From: Rhodococcus sp. KRD197
Lineage (GTDB): Bacteria; Actinomycetota; Actinomycetes; Mycobacteriales; Mycobacteriaceae
NCBI RefSeq assembly: GCF_017168235.1
Contig: NZ_JABFAO010000011.1
Span: forward strand, 307,513 to 371,512
Reading direction: 5' to 3'
DNA: 64,000 bases
Part shown: positions 1 through 9,746 of the stretch, in pieces
Numbering within the stretch: the stretch's first letter is position 1
Layout: each line of letters begins with the position of its first letter
Made by a program: the position numbers and the translations under genes
Notes under the pieces: generated by a model
Seen by the model: the letters and a program-made list of their open reading frames with translations, nothing else
The model's database searches: none
What the model was told of the DNA's origin: nothing

Positions 1-637
1 CGCCGGTCGCCAGAATCGAGCCGACGATGATTGGTGGTCCTCCCGGCGTCGTCGTCGGCGTGAACGCGAGCTCACCGACCTTCTCCAACGGTGTGGGGCC
101 GGGCGAGGCCAGTTCGGAGACGCTGCGGTCGCCCTCTGGAACGTAGATGCCGCTCACACCCGTTGCGTCCTTGGTGATGATCACCGGTCGCCCACCGGGC
201 TCGATCAGGAGCGTCTCCGCATCGTGTGGACCGTCCGGGTAGACGAGCCGATACAGCTCGCCCTGGCCGTCGGACGGTGTCATCCGCGTGAGCGCAACGG
301 TGGGACGGAGACGCTGGTTGTCTCCGGTATCGGACAGCCACAAATCCCCGCTGTACGACCCCAGGTCCTCCACGTCGAACGGGTCGACGGGAACGTCGAG
401 CCACCTCGAGACGGCGCATTGCCCGTCGAGAACGGCGAGGCGGTGGTCGGTGCCGCCGTCACCGATCGCGTAGGTCACCCCATCGATCACCGTCAGCCCG
501 GACAGCTCTTCCAGACCCGGATCCGACGGCGTGCAGAGCGTTTCGAACCGTGCCGTTCCGGGCTCAGCCGTAGCCGGTCCAGCAGCGAGCACGGCCGCAA
601 CGAGCACTGCGGGTACGACGAGAGCCGGTGAACGCAC
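1..637 (-). CDS. secreted hypothetical protein, 3' end outside window
   Basis: Reading the minus strand from a GTG at 637 gives an open frame to the window edge (about 212 codons, C-terminus missing). It begins with a clear Sec signal peptide: VRSPALVVPAVLVAAVLAAG followed by an Ala-rich cleavage region ending near PATAEP. The mature part has short beta-rich blocks (LSGLTVIDGVTYAIGDGG, DVEDLGSYSGDLWLSDTGDN) that look like propeller or esterase-like repeats. I do not recognise the family with certainty and assign no function. The start lies 4 bp after the hflX stop, so it is probably co-transcribed with hflX. There is no strong ribosome-binding site; the GTG is chosen because the signal peptide starts there and the gene junction is tight. 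Confidence 0.75.
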   Translation of the reverse strand, partial: MRSPALVVPAVLVAAVLAAGPATAEPGTARFETLCTPSDPGLEELSGLTVIDGVTYAIGDGGTDHRLAVLDGQCAVSRWLDVPVDPFDVEDLGSYSGDLWLSDTGDNQRLRPTVALTRMTPSDGQGELYRLVYPDGPHDAETLLIEPGGRPVIITKDATGVSGIYVPEGDRSVSELASPGPTPLEKVGELAFTPTTTPGGPPIIVGSILATG

Positions 638-641
638 CAGG

Positions 642-2189
642 TCAGGCAGTCGCGGATTCGTATGCGAACTCGGTGAGGACGGATGCGAGAGCCGTCGGCA
701 CCCGCGCTTCGACCCGCGTGCCGTCCGCCTCGTGCGTCGACTTCGAAATCCGCCCCTCGGTGTGGATCCGCGCGACCAGATCGCCCCGCGTGTACGGCAC
801 GAGCACGTCGACCTCGGACTCAGGCCACGCCAGAATCTCAGCCAGATGATCACGCAACTCGTCGATTCCCTCACCCGTCCGCGCGGACACGAAACGCGCC
901 CCCGGCAACAGCCCACGCAACTGGGTCAGCTGTACGGGATCGGCGGCATCGATCTTGTTCACCACGATCAACTCGGGCGGCATCTTCGCGTCACGTTCCT
1001 TGACCACGTCCACGATGACCTCGCGAACGGCCTTGATCTGGTCCACAGGAAGCGGATCGGAACCGTCGACGACATGCAACAGCAAGTCAGCGTCGGTGAC
1101 TTCTTCGAGAGTGGACCGGAAGGCCTCGACCAGCTGCGTCGGGAGATGACGCACGAACCCGACGGTGTCGGTGAGCACCACGGCGCGACCGTCCTCGAGC
1201 GTCGACTTGCGCGAGGTGGGATCCAACGTGGCGAACAGTGCGTTCTGCACGAGCACGCCGGAACCGGTGAGCGCGTTGAGGAGACTGGACTTGCCGGCGT
1301 TGGTGTATCCGACGATCGCGATCGACGGCACAGTGCTCTCGAGGCGACGTTCTCGCTTGGTATCGCGGGCCTGTTTCATACCTTTGATCTCGCGACGCAG
1401 CTTTGCCATGCGCTCGCGGATACGACGACGATCGGTCTCGATCTTGGTTTCACCGGGTCCACGCAGACCCACGCCGCCATTGCTACCTGCGCGACCACCT
1501 GCCTGCCGTGACATCGACTCACCCCAGCCGCGAAGTCGCGGGAGCATGTACTCCATCTGCGCGAACGCGACCTGCGCCTTGCCTTCGCGGGAGGTCGCGT
1601 GCTGGGCGAAGATGTCGAGAATGAGAGCGGTTCGGTCGATGACCTTGACCTTGACCACTTTCTCCAGAGCGTTGAGCTGCGCAGGAGTGAGTTCACCGTC
1701 GCAGACGACGGTGTCGGCGCCGGTCGCGAGCACGACATCGCGCAGCTCGTGGGCCTTACCGGAGCCGATGTAGGTCGCGGAGTCGGGCTTGTCGCGTCGC
1801 TGCACGAGAGCGTCGAGGACCTCGGACCCCGCCGTCTCGGCGAGGGCGGCCAACTCGGCCATGCTGCTTTCTGCCTGCGCAGAACTACCGGTGGTCCACA
1901 CCCCCACCAGCACGACCCGTTCGAGTCGGAGCTGGCGGTATTCGACCTCGGTGACGTCCGCGAGTTCGGTGGACAGCCCGGCCACGCGTCGAAGCGCTGT
2001 TCGTTCCTCGAGCTGCATATCGCCGGACGACGGCGAAGAAGTGGACGTCGGTGATGTCGACGGCAGAGTGTCGGTGGGCAGGGTGTCGGTGGGCAGTGCC
2101 GAGCGCGCGATGCGTTTGGACCATGCTTCGGACTCTTCTCGCGTCCACGCGCCACTCTCACCGGCGCCATTGCTCGCGCCTTGGTTCAC
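642..2189 (-). CDS. hflX: GTPase HflX (ribosome-splitting factor)
   Basis: HflX is a translation GTPase that splits stalled or heat-damaged 70S ribosomes in the cytoplasm. The 515-residue product has the HflX N-terminal domain (about 80-240), with the Gly-rich segment GRAGSNGGVGLRGPGETKIE, then a G domain: P-loop GYTNAGKS at 294-301, DTVGF at 341-345 and NKID at 411-414. Start is GTG at 2189 with AGGA four bases upstream. The first 55 residues are a non-conserved acidic/Ser-Thr-Pro tail that includes a duplicated PTDTL (15-bp DNA repeat at 2068-2097). It lies downstream of dapF and upstream of the secreted-protein gene, the same order as around M. tuberculosis hflX. Confidence 0.96.
   Translation of the reverse strand: MNQGASNGAGESGAWTREESEAWSKRIARSALPTDTLPTDTLPSTSPTSTSSPSSGDMQLEERTALRRVAGLSTELADVTEVEYRQLRLERVVLVGVWTTGSSAQAESSMAELAALAETAGSEVLDALVQRRDKPDSATYIGSGKAHELRDVVLATGADTVVCDGELTPAQLNALEKVVKVKVIDRTALILDIFAQHATSREGKAQVAFAQMEYMLPRLRGWGESMSRQAGGRAGSNGGVGLRGPGETKIETDRRRIRERMAKLRREIKGMKQARDTKRERRLESTVPSIAIVGYTNAGKSSLLNALTGSGVLVQNALFATLDPTSRKSTLEDGRAVVLTDTVGFVRHLPTQLVEAFRSTLEEVTDADLLLHVVDGSDPLPVDQIKAVREVIVDVVKERDAKMPPELIVVNKIDAADPVQLTQLRGLLPGARFVSARTGEGIDELRDHLAEILAWPESEVDVLVPYTRGDLVARIHTEGRISKSTHEADGTRVEARVPTALASVLTEFAYESATA
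2068..2097 (-). repeat. 15-bp tandem repeat in hflX N-terminal codons
   Basis: Two copies of a 15-bp unit, 2068-2082 and 2083-2097, differ only at the last base. On the coding strand they encode PTDTL-PTDTL in the disordered N-terminal tail of HflX. The length is a multiple of three, so copy-number change keeps the frame. Confidence 0.85.
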
Positions 2190-2244
2190 AGCATCCTGGC
2201 GTTCTGTATCCGTTATCTCGTCAATCCTTAGTTCTGGGAAGCGA

Positions 2245-2268
2245 CGCCGTACCTGTTCGAGTACGGCG
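2245..2268. repeat. 8-bp inverted repeat upstream of hflX
   Basis: CGCCGTAC (2245-2252) and GTACGGCG (2261-2268) form a perfect inverted repeat with an 8-base loop, in the 176-bp gap between dapF and hflX. It sits 56 bp upstream of the hflX start and could be an operator or a processing hairpin. The gap holds no other gene that I can support. Confidence 0.4.
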
Positions 2269-2365
2269 AGGACACGCTTCGATGTTTACCCGACACCTCG
2301 ATGATCCACGAAAACCCCAGCGCATGCACGCGGGTTTCGCGCTCGGCGGACGGCGAGGCGGCCGC

Positions 2366-3235
2366 TCACGCCAGTTCGCGCCACCACTCGTCGTTGATCT
2401 CACCGCTGGCGACCAAGACCGAGGGGCCCCGCAGGGTGGCACCGGAGTCGTCGATGGACACGGTCACCTCGCCGCCGGGGACACCGACGACGACCTGTCC
2501 GCTGTCCATTCCCTCGAAGGACAGCGCTGCTGCTGCCGCGGCGACGGTGCCGGTGCCGCAGGACCGCGTCTCGCCGACTCCACGCTCGAAAACCCGCATG
2601 TCGACGCGGCCGAACTGCAGCCGAGTGAGTATTTCGACATTGGCGCCCGCGGTGAAGAAATCAGCGTCGAGCGCTGGAGCCGCAGACAGATCGAGCGCAC
2701 GCAGGGCGGTGATATCGGCTGCCGGATCGACACAGGCCAGATGCGGGTTGCCGACATCGATGCCGATCCCGTCGAACGTTCTGCCGGCGACCGTGGTGGT
2801 GCTCGCGCCCATCAGATGAACGTCGCCCATCTCGACCGTCACATCAGCGGAAACAGAATCGAAAGTGTGCACGGTCACTGGACGGGCGCCGGCGCGGGAG
2901 CCGACGACGAAGTGGTCGGCGGTTTCCAGTCCGGTGGCACGGAGGTAGTGAGCGAAGACGCGTACTCCGTTTCCGCACATCTCCGCGGTGCTGCCGTCGC
3001 CGTTTCGGTAGTCCATGAACCAGTGATCGGCTTCGACCCCGGCGGGTAGACGGTCCAAGACACCTGCGTCCCGGAGCCGGCCAGCGCGGGCAATGCGAAG
3101 GAGGCCGTCGGCGCCGATGCCCCGGCGGCGATCGCACAACGCGGCGACCCGGGGGCGGAGCAGCTCGGTCGCCACGTCGGGATCGTGCAGGACGACGAAG
3201 TCGTTCTGCGTTCCATGGCCCTTGGCGAAGTGCAT
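2366..3235 (-). CDS. dapF: diaminopimelate epimerase
   Basis: DapF converts LL- to meso-diaminopimelate, used for lysine and peptidoglycan. It is a cofactor-independent, two-cysteine epimerase. The 289-residue product starts [16 protein letters not shown] and has both catalytic cysteines in their motifs: Cys87 in MCGNGVRVF and Cys226 in [10 protein letters not shown]. Length is normal for actinobacteria. Start is ATG at 3235 with CGGGA just upstream. It lies 61 bp downstream of miaA, in the conserved miaA-dapF-hflX order; dapA and dapB are elsewhere in this window (32390 and 38467). Confidence 0.97.
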   Translation of the reverse strand: MHFAKGHGTQNDFVVLHDPDVATELLRPRVAALCDRRRGIGADGLLRIARAGRLRDAGVLDRLPAGVEADHWFMDYRNGDGSTAEMCGNGVRVFAHYLRATGLETADHFVVGSRAGARPVTVHTFDSVSADVTVEMGDVHLMGASTTTVAGRTFDGIGIDVGNPHLACVDPAADITALRALDLSAAPALDADFFTAGANVEILTRLQFGRVDMRVFERGVGETRSCGTGTVAAAAAALSFEGMDSGQVVVGVPGGEVTVSIDDSGATLRGPSVLVASGEINDEWWRELA

Positions 3236-3296
3236 TCCCGGATCTTACTGGCGAAGTGGTCTGCGCTCGAAACGTACGTGTTTCGCCGGACAGGCC

Positions 3297-4208
3297 CTAC
3301 TCGCCCAGAGCTTGCACAGCCTGCTCGAACATGTGCGTGTCCGCGCCGTCCAGCCACTGAATGCGCGGATCACGTCTGAACCACGAGCGCTGCCTGCGGA
3401 CGTACCGACGGGTACCGATGAAGGTGCGCTCGCGAGCGGCATCGAGTTCGAGGCGTCCGTCCAGGAAGTCCAGCACCTGTGCGTATCCGATAGCCCGGGA
3501 GGCCGTCACCCCGTCTCGCAGTCCGATCTCGACCAGGGAGCGCACTTCCTCGACGAGTCCACCGGTGAACATCAGGTCGGTGCGGCGAGCGATGCGTTCG
3601 TCCAACTCGGTGGTGTCGCGATCCACTCCCAGAATTCGCGTTCCCCATCGGGGTTCGCCGATGGTCGGCGCCGAGGCCGCGAACGGCCTTCCGGTGATCT
3701 CGACCACCTCCAGAGCGCGCACGATCCTGCGCCCATCGGTGGGCAGAATCGACGCGGCCGCTTCGGGGTCATGTTCGTGTAGCGCGCGATGAACGGCATC
3801 GGTGCCGCCATCGGCGAGTACGCGTTCCCATCGGGCACGAACCTCGGGATCGGTCGCCGGAAATGCCCACTGGTCCAGCAAAGACTGCACATACATCATG
3901 GATCCGCCGACGATGATCGGTACGCGTGCGCGGGCAATGATGTCCTCGACGTCGACGACAGCGGCCTCCTGATACCTCGCGACCGTCGCAGTGTCGGTGA
4001 CGTCGAGCACGTCCAGGCGGTGGTGCGCGATGCCTCGCCGCTCGGCAGGGGCGAGCTTGGCGGTACCGATGTCCATACCGCGGTACTGCTGCATGGCGTC
4101 GATGTTGACCACTTCACCGCCCAGAGCTTCCGCGAGATCCAAACCGAGTTCGGACTTTCCCGTGGCGGTCGGGCCGACCACGGCAACGGGCCTGATCACG
4201 ACCGTCAC
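3297..4208 (-). CDS. miaA: tRNA dimethylallyltransferase
   Basis: MiaA adds a dimethylallyl group to N6 of A37 in tRNAs reading UNN codons; MiaB (7210-8739) then methylthiolates the product. The 303-residue protein has the P-loop GPTATGKSE near the N-terminus, followed by the substrate-loop segment [20 protein letters not shown], and ends in an Arg-rich tRNA-binding region ([14 protein letters not shown]). I place the start at GTG 4208: it forms a GTGA overlap with the stop of the upstream gene, with GGAG eight bases before it. A second GTG at 4199 is possible. A longer frame to 4505 only reads through the neighbour out of frame. Confidence 0.95.
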   Translation of the reverse strand: MTVVIRPVAVVGPTATGKSELGLDLAEALGGEVVNIDAMQQYRGMDIGTAKLAPAERRGIAHHRLDVLDVTDTATVARYQEAAVVDVEDIIARARVPIIVGGSMMYVQSLLDQWAFPATDPEVRARWERVLADGGTDAVHRALHEHDPEAAASILPTDGRRIVRALEVVEITGRPFAASAPTIGEPRWGTRILGVDRDTTELDERIARRTDLMFTGGLVEEVRSLVEIGLRDGVTASRAIGYAQVLDFLDGRLELDAARERTFIGTRRYVRRQRSWFRRDPRIQWLDGADTHMFEQAVQALGE

Positions 4209-4924
4209 CCTTCTAGCTCCCATGTTCCGACGTAGTACCCCACGCCGAAGGGCGCGCCGCGGTACAGCGTCCGGGCGGTGGGGCGGTCCTCGCCGAGCAC
4301 GCCCGCCAGAGCCAGCCAGACCACGAAAGCGTCTACGCCGAGTTCGGCGCACTCGGTGCGGTCCAGACCGGTGAGTGCGTCCGGATCGGCCGCGGACAGC
4401 GCGTCGTCGATGCGTTGCTGAACGCCCTCCGCGCGGTCGTCGAAAGAGCCGGGCGCCTTGGCGGTGAGGGTGGTCGCTCCGTCGGCGACGACGAGCAGTC
4501 CCCACGACTCGGGGGTGGCGTCGAGTTCTGCGCGCAGGTCACTGCCGATCCGGCGACAGTCCGTTGTCGAGGTCGAACGGACGAGGAAACGGACCTCGAT
4601 CGACGCCTGCGGGGCGGCCTCGCCGCGCAGCCATCCGGCGACCAACGCGGCAAGAGGTAGTTCAGAATCGATCCGGCTCGAAATCGGCGACAATGCCACC
4701 GTCACGTCGACACCGAAGCCGGCAAAGCTGCCGCCGGTCGCCGGCTCGATAATTGCTTGCCGGTCGGCTGCGGCCACCACCAGCCAACGGTCGGCAACTG
4801 CGCCGAGCATCCTCGCCGCTTCCAACGCGGCGCTGCGGACCGCCTCGGCCTCCACGGCACCTGCACCGGTCAGCTCGGGAACCAGCAGGGGTGGGGACGG
4901 AACCAGAGCCACGGCGCGCAACAC
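4205..4924 (-). CDS. conserved hypothetical, LigB/extradiol-dioxygenase-like fold (Rv2728c-like)
   Basis: The 239-residue product begins [19 protein letters not shown], the kind of N-terminus seen in AMMECR1/LigB-type (class III extradiol dioxygenase-like) proteins. From memory the same position in M. tuberculosis is Rv2728c, which has no proven function. I see no complete metal-binding set, so I do not claim enzyme activity. GTG at 4924 is chosen because a perfect TANNNT -10 (TAACGT, 4932-4937) ends seven bases before it, giving a leaderless mRNA. An ATG at 4993 would add 23 residues of unconserved sequence. The stop overlaps the miaA start. Confidence 0.8.
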   Translation of the reverse strand: MLRAVALVPSPPLLVPELTGAGAVEAEAVRSAALEAARMLGAVADRWLVVAAADRQAIIEPATGGSFAGFGVDVTVALSPISSRIDSELPLAALVAGWLRGEAAPQASIEVRFLVRSTSTTDCRRIGSDLRAELDATPESWGLLVVADGATTLTAKAPGSFDDRAEGVQQRIDDALSAADPDALTGLDRTECAELGVDAFVVWLALAGVLGEDRPTARTLYRGAPFGVGYYVGTWELEG

Positions 4925-4931
4925 TGCATCA

Positions 4932-4937
4932 ACGTTA
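4932..4937 (-). promoter_or_regulatory. -10 hexamer for a leaderless transcript (Rv2728c-like gene and miaA)
   Basis: TAACGT on the minus strand matches TANNNT and ends seven bases before the GTG at 4924, so transcription would start at or next to the first codon. The same geometry occurs upstream of argA, the maltokinase-cap gene and the nuo-linked regulator. Confidence 0.55.
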
Positions 4938-5037
4938 GTCGGTCGAGCGGACCACTCCCGGGCGCGGTCGCGACCGAACCAGCGGCGACACACCGATCGA
5001 TTGTGCAGACGGCCACACCAATCCGCGTGTCACCTGT

Positions 5038-5094
5038 TTCAATGGTCGGATCGGTCGATACCGAGTTCAATGGTGTCTTCAGGCTTCAATGGTG
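5038..5094. repeat. three direct copies of TTCAATGGT before the DUF349 gene
   Basis: TTCAATGGT occurs at 5038-5046, 5066-5074 and 5085-5093, between the divergently transcribed Rv2728c-like gene and the DUF349 gene. Spacings are 28 and 19 bp. They could be binding sites for a regulator of the DUF349 gene. The rest of 4938-5148 shows no gene. Confidence 0.5.
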
Positions 5095-5148
5095 ATTGTT
5101 CACCACCGCGATACAGGCAGCCGTGACGCGCGGCAGAGATGAGGAACG

Positions 5149-6582
5149 ATGACCGATCCCAGCGGCAACACCACCGACACCCCACAAGCCGGCGTGTCCG
5201 CACCAACTGAGCCCAGCTCTGATTCGCCCAGGCCCGGTGCACCCAAGCCCGGTGGGCCCCGACCTGGCGGCGCCCCGAAGCCTGGTGCAGCAAAGCCCGG
5301 CGGGGTCGCGAAGCCTCATCCTGTCCCGTCCCATGTCGGCACTGTCACACCTGCAGTGGCCCCACCCAGCGACCCCAGCAAGTTCGGCAGGGTCGACGAG
5401 GACGGCACAGCGTGGGTCCGCACTTCCGAGGGTGAACGCCAAATCGGTTCGTGGCAGGCCGGCGACGCTGCCGAGGGGCTGGCGCACTTCGGGCGTCGGT
5501 ACGACGACTTGTCGACGGAGATCGCTCTCCTCGAAGCGCGGCTCACCGCGGGTTCCGGTGACGCCAAGAAGACCCGCGCCGCAGCGCAGTCACTCGCCGA
5601 CGGGCTCGAGACGGCCGCGGTGATCGGAGACATCGACGCACTGGCCGAGCGATTGCGACTGGTCATCGAGCACTCGGAGACCGCCGCTGCGCTTGCCCGC
5701 CAGGAGAAGGAACTCGAGCGGGCGGCCCACACGGCCCGCAAGGAGGAACTTGCCGCCGAGGCCGAGCAGATCGGCACGGAATCCACCCAGTGGAAGCATG
5801 CCGGAGACCGACTCCGCGAGATTCTCGACGAGTGGAAGACCATCCGCGGTGTCGATCGCAAGGTCGACGACGCCCTGTGGAAGCGCTACTCGAAGGCTCG
5901 CGAAAATTTCAACCGCCGTCGCGGCGCGCACTTCGCAGACCTCGATCGCGAGCGCGGGGCCGCGAAGACTCGCAAGGAAGAACTCGTGAAGCAGGCCGAG
6001 GCGTTGTCTTCGTCCACCGACTGGGGCCCGACCGCGGCGGCCTTCCGCGAGCTGCTGGTGGAGTGGAAGGCAGCAGGTCGAGCACCACGCGATGCCGACG
6101 ACACACTGTGGAAGCACTTCAAGGCCGCTCAGGACGTGTTCTTCGCGGCTCGCAATTCTGCTGCCTCGGAGCGGGACGCAGAGTTCGAGGCCAATGCGGC
6201 CGCGAAAGAAGAGCTTCTTGCCAAGTACAGCAACATCGATCCAGCGTCCGATCTCGACGGCGCACGCGCGGCACTGCGTGACCTGCAGGAGAAATGGGAC
6301 GCGCAGGGCAAGGTGCCGCGGGAGAGGATGCAGGATCTCGAAGGTCGCCTACGTGCGATCGAGAAATCCGTCCGCGAAGCCGTCGACTCGCAGTGGCGAC
6401 GCACCGATCCGGAGGCACTCGCGCGGGCGGCGCAGTTCCGTGAGCGGGTCGCGCAGTTCGAGGAGCAGGCGGCGAAGGCTACCGCTGCCGGCAAGAACAA
6501 AGATGCGGCGCGCGCGCTCGAGCAGGCTCAGCAGTGGCGCGAATGGGCCGAGGCTGCCGAGGGCGCCGTCGGCGAAAGGTAG
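5149..6582 (+). CDS. DUF349 coiled-coil protein (Rv2731-like)
   Basis: The 477-residue cytoplasmic protein has three DUF349 repeats, visible as recurring W(K/D)xxGxxPR-type cores ([55 protein letters not shown]). The linkers are long, highly charged Ala/Glu/Lys helices predicted to be coiled coil. The first 65 residues are a low-complexity Pro/Gly/Lys tail built from APKPGG-like units. Function in actinobacteria is unproven; DUF349 proteins elsewhere have been linked to ribosome or RNA binding, which is only suggestive here. Start is ATG at 5149 with GAGGAA upstream. The gene is convergent with the next one (10-bp gap). Confidence 0.9.
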   Translation: MTDPSGNTTDTPQAGVSAPTEPSSDSPRPGAPKPGGPRPGGAPKPGAAKPGGVAKPHPVPSHVGTVTPAVAPPSDPSKFGRVDEDGTAWVRTSEGERQIGSWQAGDAAEGLAHFGRRYDDLSTEIALLEARLTAGSGDAKKTRAAAQSLADGLETAAVIGDIDALAERLRLVIEHSETAAALARQEKELERAAHTARKEELAAEAEQIGTESTQWKHAGDRLREILDEWKTIRGVDRKVDDALWKRYSKARENFNRRRGAHFADLDRERGAAKTRKEELVKQAEALSSSTDWGPTAAAFRELLVEWKAAGRAPRDADDTLWKHFKAAQDVFFAARNSAASERDAEFEANAAAKEELLAKYSNIDPASDLDGARAALRDLQEKWDAQGKVPRERMQDLEGRLRAIEKSVREAVDSQWRRTDPEALARAAQFRERVAQFEEQAAKATAAGKNKDAARALEQAQQWREWAEAAEGAVGER

Positions 6583-6592
6583 CCGCTGGACG

Positions 6593-7213
6593 TCAGCGCT
6601 TGCGGTCGGTCGGTCGCCCCAGAATGGGTCCGTCCCACCGCGAGTTCTGTTCCGCTTCCACTGAGGCTGCTCGACGGCGTTCCTGAGCTTCGAGCTGGGC
6701 GGTGGTCTTGCTCCACACCGACTTGAGCCAGAAGAACGTCAGCGTGAGAACCAGCAGCCATCCGATGACGAGTCCGAGACCGGGGCCGCTGCCCGGCGCA
6801 TCGGCGGGCAGGGTTTGCCGTGTCCAGATCGCGAACATGCCGTATACGGACGCGATACCGCAGCCGGCGAGCGCGGTCCAGGCAATGGCCCAGACTCGGG
6901 TGACGAGGGCCAGAACCGACATCACAACGGCGAATACCGCCACGAATCCGACGAAGATGCGCGAGGGCAGTGCGATCGATTCGTTCTGAGCATCGATATT
7001 GCCGAACAACACGTCGAACCCGTTCGCGCTGCCCGTATGCGGTAACGCAAAACTGAAGATCAGCAGCAGCACGAGCACGGCTACCACCACCGCCCGGAAG
7101 CCGGGATCGATCTCCGAGTCGATGCGACGCTCCGCGGCTTCGTAGTCGGGGGCACTGTAGTCGGGGTTGCCGGAATCAGGCGTACTGGAATCAGGGGTAC
7201 TGGAATCGGTCAT
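6593..7213 (-). CDS. four-helix membrane protein (Rv2732c-like)
   Basis: This 206-residue protein has an acidic, repetitive N-terminal tail ([18 protein letters not shown]) and four predicted membrane helices (around [56 protein letters not shown] and [18 protein letters not shown]). A short charged C-terminus follows. Function is unknown; the position directly after miaB is conserved in mycobacteria (Rv2732c). I choose ATG at 7213 because it makes an ATGA overlap with the miaB stop; an ATG at 7222 would add three residues. The first 72 bp are a 15-bp tandem repeat array. Confidence 0.85.
   Translation of the reverse strand: MTDSSTPDSSTPDSGNPDYSAPDYEAAERRIDSEIDPGFRAVVVAVLVLLLIFSFALPHTGSANGFDVLFGNIDAQNESIALPSRIFVGFVAVFAVVMSVLALVTRVWAIAWTALAGCGIASVYGMFAIWTRQTLPADAPGSGPGLGLVIGWLLVLTLTFFWLKSVWSKTTAQLEAQERRRAASVEAEQNSRWDGPILGRPTDRKR
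7142..7213 (-). repeat. 15-bp tandem repeats in N-terminal codons of the Rv2732c-like gene
   Basis: Units at 7142-7156, 7157-7171, 7172-7186 and 7187-7201, plus a partial unit at 7202-7213, are imperfect copies of a 15-bp sequence of the type GGAATCAGGNGTACT. They encode Ser/Asp/Pro-rich pentapeptides in the cytoplasmic tail. Confidence 0.85.
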
Positions 7214-8739
7214 GCGGTGCATCCTGTCGTTGCGGGCAGCGGGGCCGGAGCGCCGACGGACGGCAACCCCAATCCGACGCCGATGGGAGCCGTTGTGGGA
7301 AGCGTTCCCCGCTCGTGTGCGTCGCCGGCGGCCGTGCGGCGGTGCGACGCCACCCCCGAATCGGCGATGAGGTGGTACGGCGCGGCCGCGGTGATCGTGG
7401 TGGTGACCACGTCTCCGGGCCGGATCTGATCGAGCAGTGACTGGTCGGCGCTGAAGTGCACGAGCCGCCCGTCGCGCGCCCGCCCACTCTTTCGGTGAGT
7501 TGCGGCGTTCTTGCGGCCCTCCCCCGTGGCAACGAGGAGTTCGACCTCGGTGCCGATCAGCTCACGATTGGCCTCGAGAACGATCTGCTCCTGCAGAGCG
7601 ATCAGCCGGTTGTAGCGCTCCTGCACCACTTCCTTGGGGATCTGATCGTCCATGTCCGCGGCCGGAGTGCCGGGGCGCTTGGAGTACTGGAAGGTGTAGG
7701 CGTTGGTGAACCGCGCGCGACGCATCACCTCGAGTGTCTGCTCGAAATCTTCCTCGGTTTCCCCTGGGAAGCCGACGATGATGTCGGTGGTGACGGCCGC
7801 CTGCGGCATCACTGCGCGCACCTTGTCGATGATGCCCAAGAATTTGCTTTGGCGGTAAGACCGCCGCATCGCCTTGAGGATGCGATCCGAGCCCGATTGC
7901 AGTGGCATGTGCAGGGTGGGGCACACGTTCGGGGTCGTTGCCATGGCCTCGATGACATCGTCGGTGAACTCGGCCGGGTGCGGTGAGGTGAAGCGCACTC
8001 GCTCGAGTCCGTCGATCTGCCCGCAGGCTTTGAGCAGCTGCGCGAAGGCTCCGCGATCACGCGGTAGATCGGGGTCTGCGAACGAGGCGCCGTACGCGTT
8101 GACGTTCTGCCCCAGCAGCGTGACTTCGAGAACACCCTGGTCGACGAGTGCCTGGACCTCGGCGAGAATGTCACCCGGTCGTCGATCGATTTCCTTGCCG
8201 CGTAGTGCCGGGACGATGCAGAAGGTGCACGTGTTGTTGCACCCGACCGAGATCGACACCCAGCCCGCGTACGGAGATTCGCGTTTGGCCGGCAGGGTCG
8301 ACGGAAACGCCTCGAGCGATTCCAAGATCTCCACCTGAGCCTCGTCATTGTGGCGCGCGCGTTCCAGCAGCACCGGGAGCGAGCCGATGTTGTGTGTACC
8401 GAACACGACGTCCACCCAGGGCGCCTTCTTCACGACGGTGTCGCGGTCCTTCTGTGCGAGGCACCCACCGACAGCAATCTGCATCCGCGGGTTGCGAGTC
8501 TTCGCCGGACGGAGCATGCCAAGATTTCCGTAGAGCTTGTTGTCGGCGTTCTCGCGAACCGCGCAGGTGTTGAAGACCACGAGGTCAGCGTCGGTACCGG
8601 TCGCTGCCGGAACGTATCCAGCTTCCTCGAGTAGCCCGGACAGACGCTCCGAGTCGTGCACGTTCATCTGACAACCGTGCGTACGTACCTCGTAGCTCCT
8701 GGCTTCTGGCCGTGCGGCTTCATCGTTCAACATTGACAC
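7210..8739 (-). CDS. miaB: tRNA-2-methylthio-N6-dimethylallyladenosine synthase
   Basis: MiaB is a radical-SAM methylthiotransferase that adds the 2-methylthio group to A37 after MiaA. The 509-residue product has the N-terminal UPF0004 domain with cluster cysteines 23 (THGCQMN), 59 (NTCAVREN) and 93 (GGCLAQ), the radical-SAM motif C167-x3-C171-x2-C174 (CNNTCTFC), and a C-terminal TRAM domain. It ends in a roughly 60-residue non-conserved tail. The frame opens with GTG at 8739; an ATG two codons inside (8733) is an equally good start. TAGTCT at 8745-8750 is a possible -10. Part of this gene's 5' end is repeated at 10081-10127. Confidence 0.97.
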   Translation of the reverse strand: MSMLNDEAARPEARSYEVRTHGCQMNVHDSERLSGLLEEAGYVPAATGTDADLVVFNTCAVRENADNKLYGNLGMLRPAKTRNPRMQIAVGGCLAQKDRDTVVKKAPWVDVVFGTHNIGSLPVLLERARHNDEAQVEILESLEAFPSTLPAKRESPYAGWVSISVGCNNTCTFCIVPALRGKEIDRRPGDILAEVQALVDQGVLEVTLLGQNVNAYGASFADPDLPRDRGAFAQLLKACGQIDGLERVRFTSPHPAEFTDDVIEAMATTPNVCPTLHMPLQSGSDRILKAMRRSYRQSKFLGIIDKVRAVMPQAAVTTDIIVGFPGETEEDFEQTLEVMRRARFTNAYTFQYSKRPGTPAADMDDQIPKEVVQERYNRLIALQEQIVLEANRELIGTEVELLVATGEGRKNAATHRKSGRARDGRLVHFSADQSLLDQIRPGDVVTTTITAAAPYHLIADSGVASHRRTAAGDAHERGTLPTTAPIGVGLGLPSVGAPAPLPATTGCTA

Positions 8740-9002
8740 GCACCAGACTAACAGCGATCAGAGAACGGCTCGAGCACCCTTGCGATCCTGCGGCCCTCGG
8801 GTGACCAGCATCTTCCGACAACATCTCGGTCTCGACGTCATATTCGTCGGTGGCCTCGCGAGAAGCACCGCGTCAGTGTCCGAATGATGGATGACCAACA
8901 TCGCTTGTGATCGATGCAATGGATGAACGCACCCTGCATCTCCGATGGGACGTGGACGCCAATCTGCAGCTTCCTGACGACGTTGGCTCATTCGGCCTAG
9001 AC
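8740..9002. other. intergenic stretch between miaB and the glycine-rich gene
   Basis: I find no supportable gene in these 263 bp. The frames present have no ribosome-binding site and no recognisable product. The miaB promoter should lie at the low-coordinate end (possible -10 at 8745-8750, minus strand). Confidence 0.5.
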
Positions 9003-9746
9003 CTAGCCGCCTGCGCCACCGGTACCGCCTGCACCACCCGTACCGAGGTAACCGCCGTCGCCACCGTAACCGCCGGGACCACCTGGGTCGGCTGTTGCGG
9101 TGTTGGTGTCGCCGCTGTTGTTGTACCCGGTGTTGGTGCCTCCGCTGTTGTTGTAACCGGTGTTGGCCATCCCAACGTTGTTGTCGCCGACCGGGCCGGC
9201 TCCGCCTACCCCGCTAGCGCCTCCGGTTCCACCAGTCCCTATCAATTGACCGGCAGTGCCGCCTTGCCCACCGGCGCCGCCGTTGCCGCCGTTGCCGCCG
9301 TTGCCGAACAACAGGCCAGCTGATCCGCCGTGACCACCTGCGAATCCAGCACCGCCGTTACCCCCATGACCACCGTGACCACCGTGACCAATGAGCCAGC
9401 CGCCCGATCCGCCGTGACCACCATGACCGTCGGCACAGTGCCCGCCGTTGCCGCCGTTGCCTTGGATGAGGCCACCGGGCTGCCCATCCTCGCACGGACC
9501 TCCGTTCGCTCCGTCGCCGAATAGCCTCGGTACGTTCACTGGGATGCGAAGGGAGTCAACGTGAGTCAGCGGTGAGGATGAGGCGGTATCGATCCCGGTG
9601 ATGGTGATCGGTGTGGCATCGAGCCCAGCCAGGGGCGACGCGGCCGCTATGCTCCCGACGCCGCACACGGCCAGCGACGCGACGCTGACCGCCACGGCTG
9701 TTCCGACAACTCGACCTCGAAGACTGAAATGACGCCTGCTGTTCAT
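9003..9746 (-). CDS. secreted glycine-rich protein with PGRS-like and MPTR-like repeats
   Basis: The 247-residue product starts with a Sec signal peptide (Arg-rich n-region, hydrophobic core [17 protein letters not shown], cleavage near IAAASP). A linker of about 45 residues follows, then roughly 115 residues of GGxGGx repeats with phrases such as [17 protein letters not shown] and [10 protein letters not shown]. These are typical of mycobacterial PE_PGRS proteins, though no PE domain is present. Residues about 195-220 switch to [18 protein letters not shown], which resembles the pentapeptide of PPE-MPTR proteins, before a final Gly-rich stretch. Two cysteines (GPCEDG, GHCADG) lie in the repeat region. 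Start is ATG at 9746 with GAGG six bases upstream. Function is unknown; surface exposure or secretion is inferred. Confidence 0.85.
   Translation of the reverse strand: MNSRRHFSLRGRVVGTAVAVSVASLAVCGVGSIAAASPLAGLDATPITITGIDTASSSPLTHVDSLRIPVNVPRLFGDGANGGPCEDGQPGGLIQGNGGNGGHCADGHGGHGGSGGWLIGHGGHGGHGGNGGAGFAGGHGGSAGLLFGNGGNGGNGGAGGQGGTAGQLIGTGGTGGASGVGGAGPVGDNNVGMANTGYNNSGGTNTGYNNSGDTNTATADPGGPGGYGGDGGYLGTGGAGGTGGAGG

Noticed and set aside
531..1511. 326-codon plus-strand frame across hflX
   Set aside because: It is the antisense shadow of hflX, has no ribosome-binding site and no recognisable domain.
2253..2268. Possible SOS box upstream of hflX
   Set aside because: Only one half (TCGAAC on the minus strand) matches; the other half is too different.
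2051..3049. 332-codon plus-strand frame across hflX and dapF
   Set aside because: Antisense to two well-supported genes and rich in Arg/His/Asp as expected of a shadow.
8907..9323. 138-codon plus-strand frame rich in Val/Ala/Thr
   Set aside because: Antisense reading of the glycine-rich repeats (Gly codons read as Thr/Ala/Val); no start signal.
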